Shown: in pieces, positions 24,458-37,379 of the stretch | Position numbering within the stretch: the first letter of the stretch is position 1 | How the letters are laid out: every line of letters begins with the position of its first letter | From: Nemania diffusa | Taxonomy: Eukaryota; Ascomycota; Sordariomycetes; Xylariales; Xylariaceae | Assembly (NCBI GenBank): GCA_038501195.1 | Contig: JBBPUQ010000003.1 | Span: 186,001 to 250,000 of the forward strand | Reading direction: 5' to 3' | Length of the DNA stretch: 64,000 nucleotides | The notes under the pieces: generated by a model | Database searches by the model: none | What the model was told of the DNA's origin: nothing | Seen by the model: the letters and a program-made list of their open reading frames with translations, nothing else | Translations under genes and position numbers: made by a program

Positions 24458-27400
24458 TTAGTGTCTGCCAGCTGCGTGGGTTTGGTGTGCCTCTTGAAGA
24501 GCTGTCCCATGGGTTAGTTTAGTTCTGCGCTAGTTAAATGGGACACGTCTATGACTTACTGCGTAAGATATTTTGTTGTTCTACACGATCACCGCAAGCG
24601 ATTTGTAAGGACGACCCCTCTAGAAAGTCCAGCAGGACACTATTCGGTAATTCCTGAATCTCGACATCGGGGATATATGGCTTGCGGAAGTCGCCCATGT
24701 GAAAGCGCTTAGTCCCAACGCTGTCCTTCCCCTTCTTGGTACCGCCTTGAATGGCGCTGAGGAAAAGCATGCCCTGCGCATCGAGGCACATGCTACGACG
24801 CTTCCAGAGTAGGTTGTCTGGAAACTGGACATTGACATCGCCCATAAACGCCACAATCGTCGGCGAAGTCACTTGCTGCTGTGCGAGGATAGGAGCCTTT
24901 TCTAGCTGGTCCGCATCCTCTTCCGTCACTGTAGGCGAGATGCTTGCGCTGCCGCTCTTGCGGGCGCCGCCAAATGAGTTAGACAGCCGGCGCATAAACC
25001 GCGAAGTACGGTTCTTCGATTTCTTGTCACTCAACGACATGTCATCTTCGGTAGAGCCGTTGTCACTCACACGAGATGACGATCTCGTAGCCCCCGATAT
25101 CGAGGCATTGTCGCCTTCGTGATTAAAAGATGACCTACGGCTGGAAGTAGATAGGCGTCTTACGAAGCTCGACGAGCCTTGATGAGATGAGGGTGGCTGA
25201 CTAGGGGATTTGAGGGGCGAGGCTCTGGGAGACATGGCCCCCAAAATGTCGGTCGACTTGTTGCTTAGAGGCGTATGCTCTTTGATGAAATTCTTCATGA
25301 GACTCAAGGATGACCGTCTTCGAGCCTGCTTGTCCGCAATTTCGGAGGCCGATAGTTGATGGACTTGTACCTCCGAAACACTTGTCTTCGGGCGTTCTAC
25401 AAGAGGGGGTCGATCGGAAAGAGCTTGGGGCTTCGCGGATTGCGCCCTGTGAACATCGACTAACAAGGTCGACTGTCTGAACTCAGCAGGTGCGGCATCA
25501 CCAACCTTCTTAGACGTGTTGGTCAAGTTGGTAAAGGGCGAGGTCGCGCCGCGAATAATACGCGCTGTGACTTGGATTGAGTCTGGCCGTCCACGAGGTG
25601 CGTTCTGGCCTTCAAACATGGTCAGCCTGCTAGCTACGGAGCCGGATCTCTCCCGCATCGAATTAGGAGCCTCAGGGGTCGGTTCTCGCGAACCTTCAGG
25701 CGTAGGCGAATTATGTGTCATCGTGTTCGCACGTTCCACAACTGAAGGCGACTTTGATGGGTCTCTTGTGGCTTGCTTCCGAACTGTAAAAAACGTAGAA
25801 GACGGTGTCGTAGGTCTGGGTCGGTCTTCATTTGGATTACCAGACAGTGCCTCCAAAGCCTTGATACGCTGCGAGATACTCGATCCCACGTTGCCCTTCT
25901 TTGATTGTATGCTTGCGTTGGATGGATTGCGACTCAGACTGTTCAGAAACACGGCACCACCCGATACACTTCTAGGAGCATTGGCCTGGGACAGATCCAC
26001 AGGCATAAGAAGTGAGGCACGCATAGGGTTGGATGCGGCGCGAGGCAAACGGCCGTCCTTTCTCGGTGGACTACTAGCGTTTGGGAAAACAGGAGTAATG
26101 GGTGACTTGGAGACGAGCATCGGCTTTGCTTCTTGTACAGTAGCGGTTTGCAATTCATCCATCAACGCGTCATCGTCCAAAGGATCCGAGAGATCGGGTT
26201 GGGATACCCCTTTGGCTGGCAGGTCTGTACAGATAGGGTCAACTATAGCCTTTTGTTTAGGAGGCTTCGGTGGAGAAGCCAATAGGATTTCTGGCCCTGT
26301 CTTCAAAGGTACGTCTGGTTTCGGTGGTTCGTATTTGGCGGCTAAGAGTGTGCGAACCGGCTCGTTGACGGCAGGAAGAGTAGACCCGACTGAAGCAGTA
26401 ATAGGTTTTCTAGAAAATCTTGATTTGAGGTTCGGAGTCGTTGGTGATGTGGGTGAAGTTGGAGACTTAGCCTCACTAGGAGCGAATTTAGACTGCGGAA
26501 TCCCTAGCTGCCCCTTGAAATTGGAAGCGCTGTGTTTATCGTCAAAACCAATACCAGGCTGGTTACGAACTTCCGGTAGGACAGTAGTATCGGGCGTGAT
26601 CTTGTCGCTTTCTCGTAGGTTAGTAGATAGTTCATAGGTCTGAGCCTCATCGAGACTCTTGCCGTCATGCAAAGTCGTCATAAAGTTAGCATCGAGAGCA
26701 AAGTCATTAGGTTCTATTGACTTTCTAATCATTCCCCCTGTCTGTTGTGAATTGTTTGTGTTGCTCCCTGGAATCTGAGCAAATTCCTCGGAGTTCTTTG
26801 CAAATTTGTTGCTCGGGGCATTAGCGCCTATTGTTTCAGACTGTGCCGTATCAACCAACTTTGTCATACTGTTTCTCTGGATCCCTAGGGCGCTTCTTTG
26901 TAAGTCTGTCCCTTTCATAATGTCTAGAGTTTCCGCTACGCCCTCTCTGACTTCATCCGTATCCTGCGCAGATTCCTTGTCGGGTTGGATCGTTTCATCG
27001 GTCAAATCGGACAAGGAAGACGCCTTCGTAGAGTCGCCAATGCAAGTGGAGGAAGAAGCAGCGGGAGAAGAAGGATGCGATTCCAAGGCAATATCCCTAG
27101 AGTGCGATTCGGGTCTCGTCGTTGCGGAAGTTGGCGACCCAGCAGCAAAAGTGGTAATTAGAGTAGAAGTACTATAGTCAGGTTGAACGGAAAGGAATGT
27201 CTGGGGTTCTGTATTAGGTACTGGGTCGGCAACACCATCCACAGACGATTTATATTTAGTTGTGGACAACACTTCTGACTTGGCGTCCTGCAGCTTCTTC
27301 TCCCTGAGTCTCATGGCCTTCATGAGGCGAGCTTTCTCAGGTGTCAACTTGCCTTCCCGTGTTGGCGCCATCGAAGGTGTTGTCGATTTGATGGATGCTC

Positions 27401-28757
27401 CAGAGCTGGTAGCAGGTCGCGGGGGAAGTTGACCGTCCATAGATTGCGGTAGCAGCCCAGGTGTTGGCGCGGTCGCTGGGAGTGAGTATCCAGCCTGTTC
27501 ATTTTGACTCCCCTCTTTCGCTTTATCCTTTTTCGATCCTTTAAAGAATTTAAACCCAGTGGGGAGTGTCGCGACAGGGCGAAAATTTTCTGCTGTCGAG
27601 GGTCTCTTATGAGCATCTATCGATGGTCGCGGGCCGAGCTTGACCTTTCTCCCTTGGTAATAGGAGCTCGAGCTATATACTTCGTGACGAGCCGACTGTG
27701 AAGACAAGCGGCGCCCGAAGTCAGATTTAGTCGGGGACGCTGGCACATCAGCTCCTGCGAAATCTGGGATGTTCTTGGTGGAAGCAAAGTTGGTTTCAGA
27801 TGGGTTAGTGATTTGTTGGCGATCCAGGACAACCGGCGGCTCAGGCGAAGGCGAGGCAGGGGAATCCGAGTAAATTGACGATGCTGGCCGTGCCTCCTCA
27901 TTCACAACCGACTGTCGTTTTCTTTCTCTTTCTTCCTCTTCCTCTTCCTCGGCAATCTCATTCAGTCTTCGCCGGCGCAATGAGCTTGATGATGAGGACG
28001 AAGACCCCGAAGCAGCGTGAAGGGAACATGCTGCGGAAAGCTTGCTGTCTTTCAGGTCCTTGGCGTCGCTAATCTCGAAGGTAGTATTGTGGGTGAATTG
28101 ATCGCAAATGGCATTGAAGTGGACTGCGGCGCGAGCTAAAACCCAGCAAATATGTCTTGTTAGTCAATTCTATCCCTCCGTACCATGGCCATACCGGTGT
28201 ATGAGAGACGATATTGTCCATGATGTCCAATACTAATTTCACGCACCTTGAAGGAGCCTTGAGCAGTCCTCGGGGATGTATTTTATGATTACACTCCTGC
28301 GCCTATATCTCAAGAAACCGTATAGGGGCGATGGCTCCTCATACCTTGCAATGGCGCTGCGGATATCGGTGATGCCGCCATTGCCCGTGTCGAGGATATC
28401 GATCTCATCGCGGCTCAAGTACTTTAGAAGAAACCTATAGCAAAAACAGCACGTTAGCATCTAGGGGTAATAGTGAAAGGCACGGCTCATCGTGGGAAGA
28501 AATGCGGCTAAAGGGAGTCAAGCGAGAAGGACCGGCACAACTCTCCCGCCCATATACACTTTATCCAACTATATACCAGACCCGGTATCCGGAACAGCAA
28601 GATAATATCAAACAAGAGATAACCTAAAAACTGGGGGAAAGAAAAGTCCGGGAAGAAGCAAGGGGATGAAGAGGATTGCTTACCATCCACCGGGTTCGCT
28701 ATTTGCGGCGTCATGGGCTTCCTTAACCTTGACGTCGTCGAGCCCATTCAACGACAT
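24458..28757 (-). CDS. Large fungal protein with N-terminal ADF-H (cofilin/coactosin-like) domain and C-terminal PH-like domain
   Basis: Exons on the minus strand: 28757-28684, 28434-28247, 28135-24560 and 24501-24458 (introns 249, 111 and 58 nt), 1293 aa. The first 150 residues look like an actin-depolymerising-factor homology domain: KYLSRDEIDILDTG, DIRSAIARYEEPSPLYGFLRY, RSVIIKYIPEDCSRLLQARAAVHFNA and KDLKDSKLSAACSLHAASGS. Then come a basic SSSLRRRR block and an acidic EEEEEEERERKR helix. About 1000 residues of Ser/Pro/Thr-rich disordered sequence follow, including TPEKARLMKAMRLREKK. The last 110 residues (from about 1178, NLLWKRRSMCLDAQG, TKRFHMGDF, QELPNSVLLDFLEG) form a PH-like fold. 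The tiny last exon restores an amphipathic end (LRTLQEAHQ). Likely role: linking actin to membrane or polarity sites; inferred from domains only. Confidence 0.88.
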
Positions 28758-31651
28758 GCTGGGATAGGAGGATGGCTCTCGTCCGCGCAGGATCGAGACC
28801 AAAGTTGATTAAGCCACCACGATGGATTATAGATGCAGTACTGATGTAGATGAGAATCGCAGGACAAGATAGACAATGAAGGTCGCCTAGAGATTATCGA
28901 GAGAGTTAACGAGTTGGTTTGCGATCCAGAGGCAGAGGCAGCAGTTCAGGGGTCCGAGGCTAATGGACGACATTGGTGCCGGCAACGATGGACGTCCGAT
29001 GCTATGCCAATGAATGCGCGGTCACAGCTAGCGTCATGGATCTAGACAGCTAGGTGACGTTGAGTTCAATTGGGATTCAGGATTCAATGGATGGTACGTC
29101 GGCCTCCTGCCTGTCTGTCTGTCTGGAGGTGGACTTTGTGGTGAACAATTACTACTAAGTATTGGGCGGCCGAAACAAAAAAAAGGCGGGATCTTGATGG
29201 GCAAGTGTGGACCGGGGTTGTCTCTGGCTATGGAAACACACTTGTGACCTGGGACTACTATGGATAGGGGTAGGAACGCTATAGGGGTTTGGTAGGGTAG
29301 GTACGGAACAGTGTAGCAATATTGACCTTGCTATTGGATATTGTGGAGAACTTACGCATTGCTCTATGTACCTTCTGGAGATATCGTGGGTGGAAAGCCC
29401 GGGAAACGCCAACGGTTGTTCTTAGATTTAATCTACCTCTATTAGGTTAGCCTGCGACTGATTTCAAACACAAAATCTGGCCCAGTACCTTACATCTTAC
29501 ATACCGATCTACAGACATACGGTACTTACTTACCTAAGATACCTACCTAGGTACCTAGGGTACTTACCTACATACATAGGTACCCTTCAAGATAATCTGC
29601 CAATTATCTTAAATCTGAAAACGCAGTATAGAGAAGCACGTTGTTAGGTTGCATAAGACATGTCAAGAAAAAAGAATCGGTATGAAAGAACGTCTTAGTG
29701 CAGCTGAGGAGAGATTGTATGTATCCACGCCAGAAGAAATTATACCAGGTAAGGCAGTAGACAAGGAGTCCTTAATTTTCCAGCTACCGTACAGTTCAGG
29801 CAGACACACGGGCCCAGAGACCAACATCGGAAACTGCAATGTAACCCACGTTGCATTGTCGAGCACACAACCTAGCAGTACCGATTGGTGCGAATCCGGC
29901 ATGGCGAACTGTGACTGGCTGATCCCCTTGTGCATATAGAGTACGCATAGTCCCTAACTATGTATGGGAATAATAACCACACCTGACGCTGTGAGTGAAG
30001 GTACGTACATGTCTCTGTATTTATCTGAGACGAGACTCTCTTTGCTCTTTGGTTGTTATTCTCTTCTTGTTAGCTCACAGATTTTTCCTCAATGGCTGTC
30101 TTGATTATCTTCTCATTTTCGCATGAATGGGATGACAAGGTGCACATGTAATGCCTGAATCTTTCTACTGCTGTACACCCGGACAAATGTAAGATGTTGA
30201 TAGACAAGTATAGACCTGTCCATAGCAAGCCTCCCGCGCGGCTCCTTCGCCGACCATTACATAGAATGACCGAAAGCTTACCGAGAATGCAGTCTATCTA
30301 CCTGAGTACTATGAAACTACTAGGTACCTACATACATGTAGTATTCTATTTTAAACCAAAGTACAAAATAATACAGATTTACAATGCTACAATTCTACCT
30401 ATATCTCGACCTAACACATAAAAATACCCCTTATATAAAACAACAATGCATTTCAGAACTAACCCTAGCTAGTCTAGCCACCTACAGAGTACATGTAGAT
30501 AAATGAGCACATGACCACTAAGCCATAAAATCGACATCCATCACGGTCCTGTACCTGCCTCCAACCACCACGAATCAACTTACATCCTTCAGAGAAGAAA
30601 AAGCATGCACGCGCCATGTTTCTTTTTTCTGGTCACCCATCTAAACCTATCAAACCATCCCCCCTCCCTCTTTCGAGGTACTTGTCTAGTTTCATCCCCG
30701 GCGCTTTGACCTCGCCGTCCCCGCACCCTCCCCGACATCCAGACTTAGGTATCTGAGCCCCCCTCACTTGAACGAATGAATGAACCGACATAGAGCAGAA
30801 CAAGAAACAGAGTTTCCGTAGGGGTCTGAGCACGTGCAGATAGAACAAGAGACAGGTATGTTTTACTATCTGTTACATGTTCGCATTCTGGATTAAATTT
30901 ATACTTTCATAATATCTGATTTACATAGCTCTTGTAAGTTGAAAATTGTAGCCTATCAAATATGAGTGACCTACCCATCATGAAATAAACCAGAACTAGA
31001 AAATCAACCCTAAAAATCGGCATCCTAGTGAATTATTTCTTAACATCATATAAATCATAAGGAGTACTCATCAAAACCCATAAATAGGAGAAACAACACA
31101 ACGTCAATATGGAAATTCAACAAGCCAATTGTTTATACTCTTTTGATTCTAGGCTCTATGCATATGTACCAAATCATCCCCTATCTTACACCCTCTCAGC
31201 CGTATCAATTACGACTGCCACAGTCATATGCACCCTAAGCTTAACAAACTAACTCAGCCCTAGGATGTACCGGCGATCAATATCGTCTACCTGGACGATG
31301 ATCTCGTCAAGGCTAGAGCTAGCAGCCGCGAAACACAGATCGACAAACAGATGGGCAGACGACGCAAAAAGTCAGGTAGTCAGAGCTAAGCAAGCTCTTC
31401 GAGAGAAAACTTAATAAAGAACATCAGCAATAACTACAAGGACCCCAAACAGACCATCCTAAACCCCCCTAAAAACCAACCCAAGCCGTCTTATTGATTG
31501 CTGCTAGCCTAGCTTTGGCCGGGCTGAAGTTGCTTGGCCAGGTAGTCCGTTGCCCTGTCATCGTCTCATCCCAACCAGTCATCTACTCGTAACAAACGCA
31601 TGCCAACTCATCATGATCTACTCTGTACAGCGGGACGCATCAACGCCCCGG
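28758..31651. other. Long spacer without supportable genes
   Basis: About 2.9 kb. It contains the promoter of the ADF-H gene near 28760-29100 and a dense TACCTACC/TACCTAGG block at about 29515-29585. A further GTACCTACATACATG tract lies near 30323. Small open frames on both strands at 29650-29940 overlap each other and look random. 30870-31200 is A/T rich. Confidence 0.5.
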
Positions 31652-33594
31652 TTACGGTGTTTGTTCCGGGTCTACCGTCTTCGCAGCCGTGACCTTACCC
31701 TCATCTACGACGCCTTCAGCGCTGACCTCAGGAGCGTCAACCCCGACCTTCCCGTCTTCAACAGTAGAAGCAGGTTCTTCCTCGACCGATTCTTTGATGA
31801 TAGTAGGTTTGAATGTCTCCCCCTCATCGATGGGCGTGGGATCGCGTCCGCGGCCACTATTGCTTGCCGAGACGCCTACAGCAGGAGCATCGCCCTCGGC
31901 GATCTTCTGCTTAGTCGAGCTCACGATCTTTTCTGCCTCGCTTACTTTACCCGTTTCGCCTGTAATGTCCCCTTCTACGCCAATAGGTCGGTCCTTATTG
32001 TTCTGGTCGAGTAGAGCGGCCTTATCAAACCGAATGATCATACATGACAGGTTGTCCGTGCTAAAACGAGCGAGAGCATGGTCAACTAGAAGTTTAGAGG
32101 CTGCTACGGCATCTTGCTTGTCGCGAATCAGATTGACCGCTTCTTGGTCTGTACAGACGTCCCAGAGCTTGAACATTTAATATTAGCCATGGTGGTATAA
32201 AAAAGGATGCCAAGAAAGGAAAGCGACAGGTAAAGGAAGGAAATAAAGGACTTAAGTCTACTCACTCCATCGCAAGCAATAATGATGAATTCATCTACTT
32301 CGGGTTGAATGACTGTCTCTGTCGTATAGGGATGGCCAGTAACAAGATACTTGATGTAGGAATCTCCTAGAGCCCTCGTCACGGCCAAAACGCCGTTGAC
32401 TCGGTTATTGAGGATCAGGCCTCCAGCGTTGGCGATACGCTTTCCCTCATTCTCGTCGCTTCCCTTGTGGTCGTAGGAAAGGCGTAGAGCTTTGCCGGCT
32501 CGGCATAGAATGATTCGTGCATCACCCACGTTGGCCGTGTAGAGGACACGTTGCCGTGTCGCGATACCTTTTAATCTTGCGTGAGTTGACTCTGGGATGG
32601 CTATAGTGTTGCCGTCGTCCTCAGACTTACTATCCTTGGCCTTTGACGCTTCAGATGTTTTGGATGCTACTGCGGCAGCCGGGGCAATTGCTTGGGAACC
32701 AATGGCAGAGCTCGAACTAGGAACCCTATCCTCCCATCGCAGGACGGCAATGGCCGCAGTGCATCCGCTATTTTTCAGAGGCAGCTTTTCTAGCTGCGCG
32801 TCAACACTGGTAAAAGTCTGGTCGAGAAGTTCCGGTATAGGAGTGTTCGGGTTGCGGCGAATGATGTCCTCAAGAACTAAGTGAAGCTTCTTGCCACACC
32901 AATCGGCAGCGAAAGTGCCAGCATGTCCATCGAAGATGGCGAAGTAGCCATTATCAGTTTCAATCATGTCTTGCGCCGATTGGTCGGAACTCTGGCCATC
33001 AGTGTCTTCAGTCGAGTTTTTAGATTTTGCATTCTTGTCAGTAGAGTCTCCAGCTAGCAGGGGGGCAGGCGTAGGTAAGAAGTTGTATAGGAAAGCATGG
33101 GTATCTTCCATAGTACGCCGGCACTTCTTATTTCTGTCTTCCCACACGCCAACGCGGAACGTAGACCTCGGGCCTGGGAGCGACTCGCCTGCCGAGTTGT
33201 TGTGCTGGCCTTGCGGCACAGCGAGCGCTTGGTCCTGTTTGCCCAACTTTTGCAGAGGGGTGCGTGCGGTCGAATCGCTGTTAGTCCGACTTGTCTGGAA
33301 GTTAAGAGTATTCTTTGCGCTCGCTATGAAGCTGCTCGCTTTGCTTCCCACGCCACTACTCCTGCGCTTCTTCTCGGCGGCACCATTGTCCGAGTTATGC
33401 CGACCCGAAGGGCTGCCATTCCCACTACGCTTCTCGCCACTCGCGGCTTGATCGGGAAGCTTCGGAATGCCATCGGGCGACGGCGAGGAGGTCTTAGAGT
33501 CCGAAGAAGGGGATTCGGGTTTGGTGGTGATAGGATCCGCAGCCGTGGAGTTGTCGGGTTTGGCGGCCGCGGAATTTGAGCCGCCGCCGAACAT
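31652..33594 (-). CDS. PTC1: PP2C-type protein phosphatase, Ptc1-like
   Basis: Mg/Mn-dependent Ser/Thr phosphatase. Ptc1-type enzymes turn off stress MAP-kinase pathways such as HOG and cell-wall integrity. Exons on the minus strand: 33594-32266 and 32167-31652 (intron 98 nt), 614 aa. The metal-binding core is complete: E163-D164 ([10 protein letters not shown]), D222-G-H224 (IFDGHAG), D442 (IIACDG, just before the splice) and D481-N482 (FSTDNLS). The join [14 protein letters not shown] matches the family. The phosphatase domain is preceded by about 145 disordered residues and interrupted by an acidic Ser-rich insert (183-212) and an Ala/Ser/Lys-rich insert within the domain. A Glu/Pro-rich tail of about 130 residues follows. 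Among yeast PP2Cs the spacing and [12 protein letters not shown] segment fit Ptc1 best. Confidence 0.92.
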
Positions 33595-35823
33595 TCTATT
33601 CAGCAGGCCTCCTTGAGAGGAGAAACTGCGTCGTTTACCTCCTGCCAGATTTTCGGAGATGGAGTGGAATAGCGAAGGCGACTGTCGAACGTAGATCGTA
33701 AGACGTCAGTTGTTGAATAGGGAGAGGACCGAGGTTGGAATAGTCGAAGCTATCGAATAAGAGATATATGACAGGTAGAGATAACACTCGATTGCACGAT
33801 GACGAGGCAACGTGTGATCAGGAATGGCGAAGCGTAAATGTGAGAATATTGGTAGGCGTATGCTTAGACTCAGTTATCGTCATGCGGGGAGTCGTGATTG
33901 CGCAACTGGTTTCGATGCTTTGTCTAGACTAGAAAACAACGAGACTAGTCACAAAAGTCAGCCGTGGGAATGTCTTTAAAAACCGGCGCGGAGGGGAAAC
34001 AAGGGCGTAGGCCACGCAGCTACAAAAAGAATGCTAAACAAAATATGACCAGTTAACTGTATAGACAAGGGAAGACAATAGCCATCCGGTGAAAGAGAGA
34101 ATGGGCAAGCTCTGCAGGTCTACCTACCTGGGTTTGGGTGACGTAGGGAGAAGGGAACGACGATAAGCTAGGGTTGCATGTGCTAATATCTTTAGACACA
34201 ACAACCATATATAGTAGGAATCGTAGGAGACCAGATAGCAAAGGGAATAGATTGGATATATTATAGAGAGGCAATGCAATGGTGTGATGATGCGACAAAC
34301 CCCAAATTGCCAGACCTACAAGCAAATAACACTTACTAGATGAGAGGATCGACGTCATGCAACAGAACCGTGGAGAGCCTGATGTGAGAAAAAAAAGTAC
34401 AGAGGGCGTAGGTCAGGAGGAGGTAGTCAGTCTACACGATAAAGCTAGCGGTATTCCTTGCTCGCTATCGGTGGTGTTGATATTTATGGATGAAGTGGCG
34501 GTTGTCGTATAATAACAACGTAAGTATGGTAGTAGTAGTAGTAGTAGGAGCCAAACAGAGCAGGGGATGGATGAATGGACGGATGGAGATGATAAATCGT
34601 GGGGTTCGAATGAGAGATGACTTAGCCTAGCAACTTCCCTACCTTACGCAGTACCTAAGGTACTCTGTCTCTTCCAGCCAACCAACCCACCTATCTACTA
34701 CATAGAGGTACCCACCACAGAGGGGTGAGCGGGTCTACAGCACTATACCTAGGGAGAGGTGGGGTGACATACATTGCGGTACCTCCTACAGTAATCCTGG
34801 TCCGGGATGCTTGTTGGTCAAAGTAAACGCCCGGGACCACGTGCATCTATTCTGTACTCAAGTTTCCACGTTAGGTAAAGAGCTACACTACGATACTTTG
34901 TATAGAGTAGGTATGTATTTAAACAGGTAAGTATGCTGGGCAAGCGGAGTAGTAGTAGTAGATAAGGCATTATGTAATGAAGTTCCTATCTGCCAACCTA
35001 ATCCTAAATTTTAAAAACTGAATAGAATCCTTTCAAATCGCAGGATTTCAAGTCTGCCATCTGTCCTACCCATAAAGACATAGCGTGTACCTAGGCGAGA
35101 AATATCGGGGACGCTAATAATAGAACCTTGAAATACAGTACCTAACTAAGGTATGTACTCTACCTCTACCAAGTAGACATGTAGTACAATGTCAAACCTT
35201 CTACGCTACAACAAACGCCTGCGATCAATCACCATCGAAGATATCACAATGATCAGTCTCGTGCTCGAACCTGAGTTTTGACAACCAGTAGGATGACGTC
35301 GACTAAAGGGCGACGCCCAAGTCTGCGGCTGACAGCACGTGGCGCGCCCAGGATATTCATGTATGTGAAAAACACCCGGCGGCCACTCGGTTCCCAGCGC
35401 CTCAACTTCGACCACGAGCCAGTCATTAGCTGTTTTCTTAGGGAAGCTTTAGGCTTCATGGCCAATGCCGAAGTGCGCGGTTCGTTTCTGTCTCCGCGCT
35501 AGGAGAAGGCATAGTAAGCCGCTTGCTATGCAGATAGGGGTCCAAGTGACTACCTGGGTAGGTAACTAGGGTTAAGACGCTAAGAGAGTTGCTAGTTGCT
35601 AGTTCAGTATCAACCATCACGATGCTTCTGTACCACGTGGCAACTCTCGAGGAAGTAGGAGCGTTAGTCTCATATCTATATCACTTGTTGTAGTTGCCTT
35701 AGCTAGGTGCTCTTAGAGAGGCTCTCATTGATAGAAAAGTTAACGAGAAAAAAGGTAGCAATCGTCTACTAGTTCATAGTATAAAAATCTCAATTACACT
35801 ACAATATAAACTAAATCACAGCA
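33595..35823. other. Long spacer without supportable genes
   Basis: About 2.2 kb. A GTA trinucleotide run lies at about 34528-34548 and a shorter one near 34952. TACCTA-type motifs occur near 34640-34720, 35085 and 35555. A short GC-richer island at 35206-35500 is open on both strands but encodes nothing I recognise. Confidence 0.5.
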
Positions 35824-37189
35824 ATGTCCGAAACCTTCACCCGCGCATTCCCTAACAAACCCACGCCCCTCCTAAGCCACGGCCTCCCCTACGCCTCCTC
35901 GCTCCTCAAGCACGTGGACGACACATTCCACGCTACGCGGCTGTACGTGATATGCTCCGGTTCCCTAGCCCGTCACACGTCGCATCTCGAAGATCTGAAG
36001 CAGCAGCTCGGGCCCAAGCTCGCGGGGACGCGCGTGGGCATGCGCTCGCACTCGCTGTGGTCCGAGATCCTCGAGGTCGTCGCCGACGCGCGGCGGTGCG
36101 GCGCCGATTGCATCGTGACGCTGGGGGCGGGGAGTCTCACGGACGCTGCTAAGCTGGTATCATATGTACGTGGGGTCTAGATGTTCGTCCCGTGTACATC
36201 GGAAGTATAGCACATGCGATGGGAGGAACCAACGGCGGTTGTATACGATATGTTTCTAATTTCCAAATCTATGGTCCCAACTGACAGAATTCCCCGTTGC
36301 GCCATAGGCTATCGCCAATTCCGTCTCGACACCAGACGAGCTGGGATCTCTATGTGCCGACATCGCCCCCGAGCGCCGCGACACCATCAAGCCCTCTGTT
36401 ATTCCCGTCATCTGTATCCCCACCACCCTGTCCGGCGGGGAATACTCCTCGTTCGCGGGTGCAACCAATGACCATGACCACCGGAAATATTCCTTCTCGG
36501 GCCCGCAGATCGCCGGCCCAGCGTTGGTGATCCTCGACCCGGAGCTTGCAACGACAACGCCGGCCAGTGTGTGGTTGAGCACGAGCGTCCGGGCGCTCGA
36601 CCATTGCGTGGAGGCGCTCTGTTCGTTAGAGAGTAATGAGGATGCCGATGAGATGGCCCGTCGAGGGCTCAAGAAGCTAGTCCCAGGCCTGTTGAAATGT
36701 AAAGAGAACCCGGCAGATCTCGGTGCCCGGCTAGACTGTTTCCTCGGCGGTCGAGATTCCATGGTGACGGCGACCTACGGCGTACCGATGGGCGCGAGCC
36801 ACGGCATCGGACACCAGCTAGGTCCTGCGGGCGTGGGCCACGGCGAGACGAGCTGCATTCTAAATCCCGCCGTGTGCAAGTACAATTACGCAAAGAAAGC
36901 AAACGTGGCAAGACAAGACGCGGTAACCGAGATCCTATGGCAAGACGCCCAGGCTGTCGCGGTTTTCGAGGGGAGGGGCTTGAAGAAAGAGTCGGCAGAT
37001 CTTGGTGATCTCATGGATGCTATAATTCGTGCGCTAGGCCTGCCGCGGACGCTGGAGGAGTTTGGGATCGGGGAGGATAGGCTCGACGGGATCGCAGAGC
37101 ATAGTTTGCATGATAGGTGGGTGAAGACAAACCCGGCATACCTAGATAAGGAGGGCGTGCTCGAGATCTTGAGGATGGTGCTTCAATGA
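35824..37189 (+). CDS. Iron-type alcohol dehydrogenase family enzyme, maleylacetate-reductase-like
   Basis: NAD(P)-dependent oxidoreductase of the dehydroquinate-synthase-like fold, probably reducing maleylacetate or a similar aromatic-degradation intermediate. Exons are 35824-36165 and 36308-37189 (intron 142 nt), 407 aa. Motifs: cofactor loop VTLGAGSLTDAAKLV, IPTTLSGGEYSSFAG, SVRALDHCVEALCS with H213, and GASHGIGHQLGPAGVGHGE with H279, H283 and H292. In classical Fe-ADHs an Asp stands four residues before the first His ligand; here that position is Arg209. That fits the maleylacetate reductase subgroup, which does not depend on the same metal site, and argues against a simple alcohol dehydrogenase. 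No neighbouring ring-cleavage gene is present, so the substrate remains inferred. Confidence 0.88.
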
Positions 37190-37379
37190 TTTGTATCGGC
37201 TGTGATGTACAGTTAGAAACGAAGTAGTAGAAAATAAAGCCTCGAAGACATTAAGAATGGCATCGTTGGGGGGTTATAACCCAGGTATCATTGTGCTCTC
37301 GTATCATCCATAGTAAGTTCATTTCAGCCCGAAAAATAGCTTTCGCATAGGCGAGGCGCAGCATCCATAGCGATGACCA

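Noticed and set aside
25516..26637. 373-codon plus-strand frame within the ADF-H gene
   Set aside because: Antisense shadow of the long Ser/Pro-rich exon, whose sense frame is open for 3.4 kb and ends in a recognisable PH-like domain.
32966..33579. Plus-strand frames opposite the PP2C gene
   Set aside because: Antisense shadows; the PP2C frame has complete metal-binding motifs.
35206..35502. GC-richer island open on both strands
   Set aside because: Neither reading resembles a known protein, and the two overlap completely; not enough to call a gene.
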